This document shows, one piece after another, positions 1 to 6,700 of a stretch of 9,185 bases of DNA (positions are counted from its first letter, which is position 1; the number at the start of each line of letters is the position of its first letter). Origin of the DNA: an uncultured Eubacteriales bacterium (GTDB lineage Bacteria > Bacillota > Clostridia > Oscillospirales > Acutalibacteraceae); assembly GCA_934486915.1 (NCBI GenBank), contig CAKSRC010000041.1, positions 1-9,185 of the forward strand, read 5' to 3'. Made by a program: the position numbers and the translations under genes. The notes under the pieces were generated by a model, which searched no databases, had not been told where the DNA came from, and saw only the letters and a program-made list of their open reading frames with translations.

Positions 1-183
1 AATAAAGAGGGAACAACGATCGTTATGGTGACACATGACGCAAAGGTGGCTTCGCGGTGCAGCAGGGTACTTTTTATCGTGGATGGAAATATAAAAGGCG
101 AGTACACGGAACTTTCAGATGAGGCAGATCCAAACCGACGGGAGAGAGGATTGAATAACTGGCTGATGGATCAGGGATGGTAG
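1..183 (+). CDS. ABC transporter ATP-binding protein, C-terminal end (partial)
   Basis: The last 60 codons of a gene that begins before the window are open in frame 1 and end at TAG 181-183. The translation contains VMVTHD, which is the end of the beta strand and the switch histidine (H-loop) of an ABC ATPase, followed by a hydrophobic strand and DGNIKGEY, the usual 'D-G-x-I' turn after the H-loop. The tail ends NNWLMDQGW. The Walker A, signature and Walker B motifs lie outside the window. The length of tail after the H-loop and its style resemble ATPases of the MacB/BceA-type export or antimicrobial-peptide resistance transporters. Such ATPases often sit next to intramembrane-sensing two-component systems, as here. 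The substrate cannot be told. ABC ATPase identity is secure; the subfamily is inference. Confidence 0.85.
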   Translation, partial: NKEGTTIVMVTHDAKVASRCSRVLFIVDGNIKGEYTELSDEADPNRRERGLNNWLMDQGW

Positions 184-187
184 AAAA

Positions 188-241
188 TTAACAATTCTGA
201 AACAAAACTCAAACAATACGGAAATGATCGGATAATATTGT
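188..241 (+). promoter_or_regulatory. Predicted response-regulator operator and promoter of the two-component operon
   Basis: Three direct repeats of AACA sit at 190-193, 201-204 and 212-215, exactly 11 bp apart, within the 34-bp block 188-221. One-turn spacing of direct repeats is the hallmark of OmpR/PhoB-family sites, and the half-sites (TTAACA, GAAACA, CAAACA) resemble PhoP-type TT(A/T)ACA boxes. Candidate -10 hexamers are GATAAT (231-236) and TATTGT (236-241). No good -35 is present where one is expected, which fits an activator-dependent promoter. The same block recurs at 2789-2822. The site begins only 5 bp after the ABC gene's stop codon. Autoregulation by the 382 gene product is inferred. 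Confidence 0.65.
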
Positions 242-324
242 ATAGACATATATTAAAAAGCGCAGGAACATCATATGCGTATGTATATGATATAATAAAC
301 GAAAAAGAGCCATAGGGAGCTTGC

Positions 325-349
325 TCACTTTTGGCGAATGGTGAAGTGA
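325..349 (+). other. Possible hairpin in the leader of the response-regulator mRNA
   Basis: TCACTT (325-330) and AAGTGA (344-349) form a perfect 6-bp inverted repeat with a 13-nt loop. ATGGT (338-342) can instead pair with ACCAT (352-356), so the two stems exclude each other. If transcription starts near 248, the leader is about 130 nt, long for a simple 5' UTR. No known riboswitch or T-box motif was recognised. The stems are short and could be chance. Confidence 0.2.
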
Positions 350-381
350 TGACCATAATGGGAGATTAAGGAGAATGCAAT

Positions 382-1053
382 ATGATACATATACTTGTTG
401 TTGATGATGATAAAAACTTAAATCAGACAGTATGCACATATCTCGGTGACTGCGGATTTCAGGCAAAGGGTGTCCTCAGCGCGAATGAGGCATATGATGA
501 AATGTATAACAGTCTGTATGATCTGATCATTTCCGACATTATGATGCCGGAGGTGGACGGCTTTGAATTTGCGGAAAGTGAGCGTCAGGTAAACCGCCAC
601 ATACCGATATTGTTTATGTCTGCAAAGGACGATCTGCCGTCAAAACGCAGAGGCTTCCAGCTTGGAGTCGATGACTATATGGTAAAACCAGTCGAGCTTG
701 CAGAGCTTGAAATGCGAGTGCGCGCATTGCTCAGACGGGCAAATATCGAGATGGAACGCAAACTTACGGTAGGAAATCTTGAGCTGGATGCAGACGGAAT
801 GACAGCGGCAATAGACGGAGAGGAAATACCAGTCACAACAAGGGAATTTAACATTCTCTACAAGCTCTTATCCTATCCGAAGAAAACATTCTCAAGAGCA
901 CAGCTTATGGACGAGTTCTGGGGAATAGATTCGGGAACGAGCCTGCGCGCGGTCGATGTGTATGTAACGAAGCTGCGTGACAAATTTTCAGAATGTGATG
1001 GATTTGAGATAAAGACAGTCAGAGGATTGGGATACAAGGCGGTGCTTCTATGA
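382..1053 (+). CDS. OmpR/PhoB-family response regulator
   Basis: This 223-residue cytoplasmic transcription factor has the normal length for the family. Residues 1-120 are a receiver domain: acidic pocket D8-D9, phospho-acceptor D52 in SDIMMPEVDG, switch serine S80 in LFMSAKDD, and K102 in VKPVE. Residues 125-221 are a winged-helix DNA-binding domain ending in the typical VRGLGYK wing. All key residues are present, so it should be active. The start at 382 has AAGGAG at 368-373 with an 8-nt spacer. It overlaps the kinase gene by 4 bp (ATGA), so translation is coupled, and the kinase is the obvious phosphodonor. The tandem 11-bp-spaced repeats at 188-221 and 2789-2822 are the likely binding sites. 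Its regulon probably concerns envelope stress or peptide antibiotics, judged only from the adjacent ABC ATPase and the kinase type. Confidence 0.95.
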   Translation: MIHILVVDDDKNLNQTVCTYLGDCGFQAKGVLSANEAYDEMYNSLYDLIISDIMMPEVDGFEFAESERQVNRHIPILFMSAKDDLPSKRRGFQLGVDDYMVKPVELAELEMRVRALLRRANIEMERKLTVGNLELDADGMTAAIDGEEIPVTTREFNILYKLLSYPKKTFSRAQLMDEFWGIDSGTSLRAVDVYVTKLRDKFSECDGFEIKTVRGLGYKAVLL

Positions 1054-2162
1054 CAGAGAAAAATATTCCTGAAAACAATGTAAGAGAGAGCCGTTTTCCA
1101 TCGTCTCTCTTTTTCGTTTATCTGATAGTACTGCTTCTGATGAGTGGAATTCATACCGGACTTATTGTGGGAATGAACGCTTTGAACTGGAGTGATCTGA
1201 CACAGATAATTATTCCGATTTTGTACTGGTCTGCTGTTGCCGTGGGACTTACTCTTTTTACGAGAAAGCAGATAAAGAGGGTGTATGAAGAGCCCATGCA
1301 TAAGCTGGCGGAGGCTACAAAGAAAGTTGCGGAGGGGGATTTTTCAATTTATATTCCAACACTGCACACCTCGGATAAGCTCGACTATATGGACAAAATG
1401 ATCGTAGATTTTAATAAGATGGTGGAAGAACTTGGAAGTATCGAAACCCTAAAGACGGATTTCTTTTCAAATGTATCCCATGAGATCAAGACTCCGATAG
1501 CCATAATACAAAATAACGCAGAACTTTTGCGCAGTGAAAACCTAAGCAGCGCACAGAAAGAAGAGGCAGATCTGATCTATCATACATCTAAGAGGCTGGC
1601 AGATCTGATCTATCATACATCTAAGAGGCTGGCAGATCTGATCAGCAATATTTTAAAACTGAATAAGCTGGAAAAGCAGTCGATCACGCCTGTTGAGAAA
1701 AATTATGATGTATGCGAACAGCTTGTGCAGTGTGCGATAGCCTATGAACCTGCATGGGAGGAAAAAGGGCTGGATTTTGATGCAGATCTGGAAGATTACG
1801 CACAGATATCCGCAGATCCTGATCTGATGGAGCTGATTTGGAACAATCTGTTTTCCAATGCCGTAAAATTTACCGAGCCGGGAGGTTTTATCAGACTAAC
1901 TGAGAAAAACATAGGAAATGAGATAAGAATTTCCGTGAGTGACAATGGATGCGGCATGACGGAAGAGGCAAAGAAGCACATATTTGAAAAATTTTATCAG
2001 GGTGATACCTCGCATGCAACAGCTGGAAACGGACTTGGACTGGCACTGGCACTTCGGGTATTGCAGCTTAATAACTACAGGATTGAAGTGGAGAGCAGTC
2101 TGGGAGAGGGCAGCACCTTTACGGTCATTATTCCGGCAGCAAAAGAGGAGGGATTGTCATAG
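1050..2162 (+). CDS. Sensor histidine kinase, two-TM, with an internal duplication in the DHp domain
   Basis: This 370-residue membrane kinase partners the 382 regulator. TM1 lies near residues 20-43 and TM2 near 51-70, leaving only a very short external loop, which suggests sensing in the membrane or through a partner rather than by an extracellular domain. A HAMP-like segment covers about 71-125. The DHp domain carries the phospho-acceptor H144 in SHEIKTP. The ATPase domain has the N box (N266, N270), the G1 box DNGCGM (298-303), the F box FEKF (312-315) and the G2 box GNGLGLA (327-333), so catalytic parts are intact. The oddity is the 11-residue unit ADLIYHTSKRL occurring twice in a row (173-183, 184-194) in DHp helix 2, where relatives are expected to have it once. 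This would lengthen helix 2 by about three turns without matching growth of helix 1. Activity may be altered or lost. Confidence 0.95.
   Translation: MTEKNIPENNVRESRFPSSLFFVYLIVLLLMSGIHTGLIVGMNALNWSDLTQIIIPILYWSAVAVGLTLFTRKQIKRVYEEPMHKLAEATKKVAEGDFSIYIPTLHTSDKLDYMDKMIVDFNKMVEELGSIETLKTDFFSNVSHEIKTPIAIIQNNAELLRSENLSSAQKEEADLIYHTSKRLADLIYHTSKRLADLISNILKLNKLEKQSITPVEKNYDVCEQLVQCAIAYEPAWEEKGLDFDADLEDYAQISADPDLMELIWNNLFSNAVKFTEPGGFIRLTEKNIGNEIRISVSDNGCGMTEEAKKHIFEKFYQGDTSHATAGNGLGLALALRVLQLNNYRIEVESSLGEGSTFTVIIPAAKEEGLS
1565..1643 (+). repeat. Perfect 33-bp tandem duplication inside the kinase gene
   Basis: Bases 1565-1610 are identical to 1598-1643, giving about 2.4 copies of a 33-bp unit with no mismatch. 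Both ends of the array carry the 13-bp word GGCAGATCTGATC (1565-1577 and 1631-1643), which is also present at the internal junction (1598-1610). A single-copy ancestor would have two of these words 33 bp apart, an ideal substrate for slipped-strand duplication. The unit is a multiple of three, so the frame is kept. The lack of any divergence implies a recent event. Confidence 0.95.
2145..2161 (+). promoter_or_regulatory. Strong ribosome binding site followed by ATA instead of ATG
   Basis: AGGAGG at 2146-2151 is a near-ideal Shine-Dalgarno sequence. Seven bases later, in frame with the 2177 gene, is ATA (2159-2161), not a standard start. Six codons further is the first ATG (2177), which has only a poor purine stretch (GAAAG) upstream. 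A G at 2161 would make an ATG at perfect spacing. It would also turn the kinase stop TAG into TGG, so that the kinase would end instead at TGA 2178-2180. Confidence 0.5.
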
Positions 2163-2176
2163 AAAGTTTTGATTAT

Positions 2177-2662
2177 ATGAAAAAAACAGTCGATGAAGAA
2201 ATGTGTTCGCGCTACATCGACGATTATCAGAAATTCGGCTGGAAAATAGATGAAAATATCCAGTCTGAAAAAAGCATGGGAAAGGTAACTCTCCACATGA
2301 AGCGCGGCAGACATATCATGAATAAAGTCGAATTGACACGCCTGCAGCAGCACTATGAATGCTGTATGGAAGAAATAAATACCCTCCAGTATTCAAAAAG
2401 CTCTGTTCCGACTATTGCCGCAATAAGCTGCGGTTTAGCCGGATGCGTATTTATAACCGGCTCAGTATTTGCGGTCACAAATACGCCACCCATTATATGG
2501 CTTATGGTACTTCTGGCAATACCGGGCTTTGCATTGTGGGCATCTGCATATTTTGCCTACAGGGAGGTTAAAAAGCGCAGAATTAAAAAAGTAGAGCCGC
2601 TTATCGAGGCAAAATATGATGAAGCTGAGGAAGTATGCGAGAAAGCATACAGGCTTCTGTAA
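2177..2662 (+). CDS. Small two-TM membrane protein of unknown function in the two-component operon
   Basis: The 161-residue product has a charged N-terminal half, two hydrophobic segments (about 78-100 and 104-127), and a charged C-terminal helix (129-161) with KKRRIKK just after TM2, so both ends are probably cytoplasmic. I do not recognise a named family. It follows the kinase by 14 bp and precedes a strong terminator, so it is the last gene of the operon and may be an accessory or signal-modulating component of the system. The start is uncertain. ATG 2177 is the first standard start but has a weak ribosome binding site, whereas an excellent one (2146-2151) points to ATA at 2159, which would add six residues (IESFDY; M at position 1 if ATA initiates). 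If initiation really depends on 2177, expression is probably reduced. Confidence 0.75.
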   Translation: MKKTVDEEMCSRYIDDYQKFGWKIDENIQSEKSMGKVTLHMKRGRHIMNKVELTRLQQHYECCMEEINTLQYSKSSVPTIAAISCGLAGCVFITGSVFAVTNTPPIIWLMVLLAIPGFALWASAYFAYREVKKRRIKKVEPLIEAKYDEAEEVCEKAYRLL

Positions 2663-2706
2663 GATATAAAAATGAATATAGTGAAAAATATAGAGATAAA
2701 TAAAGG

Positions 2707-2742
2707 AACTCCGCTGACAGGAAACTGCTGGTGGAGTTTTTT
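2707..2742 (+). terminator. Rho-independent terminator of the two-component operon
   Basis: AACTCC (2707-2712) pairs with GGAGTT (2733-2738). The stem continues inward through G-U, C-G, U-G and G-U pairs, one A-C mismatch, and CAG/CTG closing a GAAA tetraloop at 2721-2724. TTTTTT follows at 2737-2742. A long stem with a GNRA loop and a U tract is a classic intrinsic terminator, 44 bp after the stop codon at 2662. Confidence 0.9.
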
Positions 2743-2766
2743 GATATACATTAGTTTGAAAAAAGC

Positions 2767-2788
2767 TGCCAATGACGGATTTTTGGCA
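2767..2788 (+). repeat. Inverted repeat next to the second operator
   Basis: TGCCAA (2767-2772) and TTGGCA (2783-2788) form a perfect 6-bp inverted repeat with a 10-nt spacer, ending one base before the second operator block. It could be a hairpin or a site for another regulator. No U tract follows on the + strand. There is no equivalent upstream of the first operator, so it is probably not part of the response-regulator site. Confidence 0.35.
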
Positions 2789-2842
2789 TTAACAATTCTG
2801 AAACAATTCTCAAACATTCCGGCAACGATAAATTTGTAGTAT
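2789..2842 (+). promoter_or_regulatory. Second predicted response-regulator operator and promoter
   Basis: Three AACA repeats at 2791-2794, 2802-2805 and 2813-2816 keep the exact 11-bp spacing of the first operator. Over 34 bp (2789-2822) the two sites match at 30 positions, including the CGG that follows the third repeat. TAGTAT (2837-2842) is a possible -10, 20 bp past the third repeat, matching TATTGT at 236-241; CATTAT (2844-2849) is an alternative. No -35 consensus is seen. The site stands in front of the 2878 gene and after the operon terminator, so it drives a separate unit. Confidence 0.65.
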
Positions 2843-2877
2843 GCATTATAAAGTGATCGCAGTCGGGAGGATTTCAT

Positions 2878-3264
2878 ATGAATAAAAAGGATTGGATATC
2901 TGACGTTAAACAGCATAATGACAGAGTTCTTACTAAAAGAAATCAATTTATAATATTTATATTTACAATTATTATGATTGCCGCATCAATTTATGCCGCG
3001 ATAACTCATGCTCTCCCGGAACCGATTAGCATTACTTTTTATGTCTTGGCGGCAGCAGGATTTGTATGTTCCTGTACACTGTGGATCAAGGCAATCATAT
3101 TTTTTGTCAGATTTGTGTTAATGCCGTTTACGAAAAATAACCGTATAGTAAACACACTGATTACAGATAAAAAGCTTCGCACCGTGCTTACCACAGTACT
3201 GGGGATGGGATTAAATCTGATCTATGCCGAAATATTCACCCCCCTATTAGTGGAGTTGGTATAA
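2878..3264 (+). CDS. Membrane protein of unknown function, probably truncated at its C terminus
   Basis: The 128-residue product starts at ATG 2878 with GGGAGG (2865-2870) and a 7-nt spacer. A short basic N-terminal segment is followed by hydrophobic segments near residues 23-44, 51-82 (perhaps two helices) and 102-128. No catalytic motif is visible. It lies behind its own copy of the response-regulator operator, so it is a predicted target of the two-component system. I have the impression, from memory and not from a search, that the segment up to NLIYA (residue 117, base 3228) is the N-terminal part of a longer polytopic family, and that the last 11 residues (EIFTPLLVELV) are unrelated read-through. 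This coincides with the change in base composition and the start of a heptamer repeat. Alternatively it is simply a small intact membrane protein. Confidence 0.7.
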   Translation: MNKKDWISDVKQHNDRVLTKRNQFIIFIFTIIMIAASIYAAITHALPEPISITFYVLAAAGFVCSCTLWIKAIIFFVRFVLMPFTKNNRIVNTLITDKKLRTVLTTVLGMGLNLIYAEIFTPLLVELV

Positions 3265-3285
3265 GGTATAAGGTGTATGGCGTAA
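3258..3285 (+). repeat. Short degenerate heptamer repeat at the end of the truncated gene
   Basis: Four consecutive 7-mers, GGTATAA (3258), GGTATAA (3265), GGTGTAT (3272) and GGCGTAA (3279), share the pattern GGNRTAW. The first contains the stop codon (TAA 3262-3264) of the preceding gene. A related word, GTGTATGGCGTA (3273-3284), recurs with one change at 3333-3344. The array marks the place where gene content and composition change; it may be a chance or junction product. Confidence 0.45.
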
Positions 3286-3330
3286 GTATATGTGGATAAA
3301 TAGTACGATAAATACAGGGAAAGGTGGAAA

Positions 3331-3552
3331 GTGTGCATGGCGTATGAGGGAAAAGAAGATGGTAGAGAAGTTATCCTAGTTGGGTACAATAATGTCTTAT
3401 TCTGCGTAATATTTAAGGTTGGACTGGATGAATATAAGAAGTATATTCTTGTTGAGCGGATAAATAGTGGCGAAAAAATGAGGATGAAAGATATTTATGG
3501 ATGTTGTAAAAGGCAGCAAGTGCCATTTTGGACAAAGTTTATATACAGCTGA
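3331..3552 (+). CDS. Hypothetical small protein, unsupported by homology
   Basis: An open frame of 73 codons runs from GTG 3331 to TGA 3550-3552. The better start is ATG 3337 (71 residues), with AGGTGG at 3322-3327 and a 9-nt spacer. The protein is charged, with one short hydrophobic patch (about residues 16-29), and has no motif or family I recognise. Two nearby cysteines and several basic residues occur near the C terminus. It sits in AT-rich DNA between the truncated membrane gene and the large STAND-type gene. It could be a real small partner of the latter, a remnant of a larger gene broken by rearrangement, or a chance frame. The rest of the gap (3553-3716) holds no coding signal, only the promoter of the next gene and a short CAGGA/TCCTG inverted repeat (3642-3657) that lacks a U tract. 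Confidence 0.35.
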   Translation: MCMAYEGKEDGREVILVGYNNVLFCVIFKVGLDEYKKYILVERINSGEKMRMKDIYGCCKRQQVPFWTKFIYS

Positions 3553-3685
3553 GACTTTTCAATTGCAGCTAATATATGGAATTTGTATTCTTATTATAGA
3601 TTTAAATGGGAGATGAGAAAAGGTAGTAGAATGGCAGGAGAAAATTCCTGATTACTCTATATATCTTCCTTATTTCCCTATTTTA

Positions 3686-3694
3686 TGGTAAAAT
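3686..3694 (+). promoter_or_regulatory. Probable extended -10 promoter of the large NACHT gene
   Basis: TGGTAAAAT (3686-3694) fits an extended -10 element (TGn plus TAAAAT, 5 of 6 to TATAAT). The region 17 bp upstream (3666-3671, TTCCTT) is a poor -35, as allowed for extended -10 promoters. Transcription would begin near 3701, giving a leader of under 30 nt. No AACA-type operator repeats are present, so the gene appears independent of the two-component system. Confidence 0.5.
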
Positions 3695-3718
3695 ATTACA
3701 AATAATTTTATGTTTTGT

Positions 3719-3731
3719 GGAGGAGTTTATG
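3719..3731 (+). promoter_or_regulatory. Ribosome binding site that sets the start of the large gene at 3729
   Basis: GGAGGAG (3719-3725) lies directly before ATG 3729. The frame could also start at GTG 3717, but that codon overlaps the Shine-Dalgarno sequence and has only T/A-rich DNA upstream with no binding site of its own. ATG 3729 is therefore preferred, giving 1759 residues rather than 1763. Confidence 0.75.
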
Positions 3732-6700
3732 GAGAGAAGTTTATTGCCAATTGGTGAGTACGTCTATAACAGAAATGAATATAATTTAGATGAAGCTTGG
3801 AAAAAAGTTATGGAGAGTTATAAGATAGGTGACAGCATTATCTGTAGAGTTACGAATGAATGTGAAAATAAATCATTACAGGTGGAGTTTCATGGTGTTA
3901 AAGGAAAACTCGAAAAGGGGTACATTACACAAAATCGGTTTTGTCATAATGAAGACTTAATTGGAAAAACGACAAAAATAAATATCATAAGATTAAATAA
4001 GACTACTAAAACATTTGTTGGCACAAGGATTAAAGTCGAAGAACAGGCAAAGGAGCAACTGTCTGTCCTTCAGACTGGAGACGAAGTTGAAGGGGTTGTA
4101 AAAACATTTATAAATGATGAATCTTGCGCATTTCTTGACATTAAAGAAGGAATATGTGCATTCTTATCGGTAAGAAGTGTTACAAGACTTCCTGCTCGGT
4201 GTAGTAGAATTAGCGACTATATTAATGTTGGACAAAAAATAAAAGGTCATATTAATTATCTTGAGCCAAAGAAAAATCCACAACATAACACGTTTTGTGC
4301 GATTAGCCTTTTGGATTGTGGGAGGACTTGGGAAGAAGAAGTCTCTCATATTGACGTTGGTAGTGTTATTTCAGGATATCCAAGGAAGGATTTCTTATAT
4401 CCAAACAAGTACTTTATAGAATATTCTAGACAGCTTTGTGTTACGATTGATACTGAATTCGAACTTGATGAGGAAAGTATTATAAAGGCAGAAATAATAA
4501 GTATAAAAGCTGTTAATAAGAAAATATATGCTAAACCAATAATTGAGTTGGATACAGAATATGTAAATAATGAGGTGCCAGAAGCAAAATTGCTGTTAGA
4601 GCAGGAAGATGAAGAAGAATTTGAGGAAAAAAAGGGTTCAGATGAATTAAAATATATTGATTCAGAACAGGACGACCAGAATTTATCTATCCACGATGAA
4701 AATAATTCAGAGAGTAGGCTGAATGGCTCATTATTTGCTAAAGAAATTAAAGCAGATATCAGCCCATTTCGATTACGGATCAACGAACATAAGTTTTTTG
4801 AATCGGCTCCTAATGCATATGTACCAATGCGTAATATTGAGAGAAAAATTAAGAGTGGTCATATAAATGACATGCATTTTAAGATATTGCAGGTAATAAA
4901 CCGATTAATATATTGTACATCAAAGCAGATAAGGGCATACTTATATCTATACTATCCAACGATAAAAATCACCCAGGATAAGTTGAGCCGTAGATTAGAT
5001 ATTATGACGAATAATGCATTAATAGATTGTATTAAATTTGAAAGTGATGAGGGCGTAGGTGTATTTCGTGTTTATTTTCTCAATAAAAATGGGGATCTCT
5101 TATTGCAAAGTTTGCTTAATATTAAAAGAACTAGTTATTTTTCAGGACAACTTGCCCGCCCGGCCTCGGAAATTAAACGGCAGCTTGCAACTAATCAGAT
5201 ATTGCTTGCTTATAAAGAAAAGTTAGGAATTGTACAGGATTTTTACGTACATCGGACTTTAATAGGTGAAGAAGGGTGCCCAGTTCGTCCTTCTGCTATT
5301 TTGGTATGCCCAAATAGTACTATTTTGCTTGAGACAATTAGACGCTATGAAGGCTGGAAAAAAAAATTGCATGATAAGATGATACGTTATCAAATGTTGT
5401 TTCAGAAGTATAGTGAACAGAAGGGGGCAGAGACTCCAATGGATTTGGCATTTTTGAATATGCCGTTGTATCTAATCATGATATGTGAAGATTTTGAACA
5501 CGCTTGTGAGATTAGGGAGCTTTTGTTCGGACTTGAAATTTATCCACGCTTGGTATTCACATATGATTTATTGATTTTTAGAAAAGAAGTTTCGGTTTCC
5601 GTGTTCAGATTTGGCAGTGGTGTCGGAGATATTGTGTATTATGACATTGCAAAAATGTTTAGGTATAATATTGTCTGTACAGTTGAAGGAAAAGAAAATG
5701 AAGAGGATGTTGCTGATGTAACGGATGAATTTTACAGGATTTTTATGCGAAATTATAATCTGGGATTAAACTATCTGCAAGAAAATGATTGTCAGAAGTT
5801 ACGTGAATTAGTGCAGACTAAACTAAGTTGTCTATATACCATTGGAGATAACGGATATTACCCATCTGCTCTTTCCGAGGAAGTACAGTATTACATCTAT
5901 CTACTTTTTTTAATTGACAACAATCTAATTTTAAATGAGACAACTAGCTTTTATGAGGGACTGAGTGTTTCTTCGCAGGATATAAAGGGAGCTAGAGATG
6001 AAGAAATAGTAAATCCTATTACTGTACAGGAGCATTCTTCAAAACCAGAGGATTTAGAATGGGCTGTGGAACGGGTTCTGTATGAAATTGAATCGTGGAT
6101 GATTAAGAAGTTTAAATCTACTTCATTGGAGATTATTAGGCATCCATCAAAGCAAACTAGTGGAACACAGTATGGTTATGATGTAGGAATGGATTTTATA
6201 TACCAATCAGAAGAGTATCATCTAGGATTTGAATGTAAGAATTATCAGACATTGCAGGAAAAGTCAAAATTTGGAAGTGTGGCACCACTCACAATTAGCA
6301 GATATGCGTATAATCTGCTGGAATTTTTCATGTCATGTAGGTATGAAGAAAGCGTACATAATCATTGGATATTGATTTGTCCGTTTGGGGATTTACAGAA
6401 TGATTTTTATCAAAATTTGTTTCGAAAGTGGAACAGGGAAATATCTTTTTTGCAAGTAAATGTATTTAGCCAGAAACAGACGGCAATCACCTGTGAAGAG
6501 TTGTTGGCTTTAGATGCTGATGCCTATGAGAAAATGTATGGAATAGCACCACCTAGTCAAAGTGAAGAAGAAAAAAACACATTGAAGGAACGATTTTTCT
6601 TTTCAATTGTAGGAAATATCTTAAAGAAAACGTCGCTTCAAAAAGGACTGTCTCAGTATCCATTTATGGCTGATTATAATGTGAGACAACAGTTGATGCC

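Noticed and set aside
171..466. Two minus-strand open frames (61 and 85 codons) across the operator and the regulator start
   Set aside because: They overlap the clear regulator gene and its promoter, have no ribosome binding site, and encode low-complexity hydrophobic text.
873..1301. Minus-strand open frame of 142 codons across the regulator-kinase junction
   Set aside because: It is the complement of conserved receiver and kinase sequence, with no start signals or recognisable protein features.
1984..2172. Plus-strand open frame in another phase inside the kinase 3' end
   Set aside because: It lies wholly within the conserved ATPase domain of the kinase in a shifted frame and has no homology-like features.
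2557..2946. Minus-strand open frame of 129 codons
   Set aside because: It runs through the terminator, the second operator and two well-supported + strand genes; it is the antisense shadow of those genes.
3642..3657. CAGGA/TCCTG inverted repeat as a terminator before the large gene
   Set aside because: The stem is only 5 bp and no U tract follows.
4346..4783. Serine-rich minus-strand open frame of 145 codons
   Set aside because: The serine runs are the complement of GAA/GAT-rich codons of the acidic linker in the large protein, a composition artefact.
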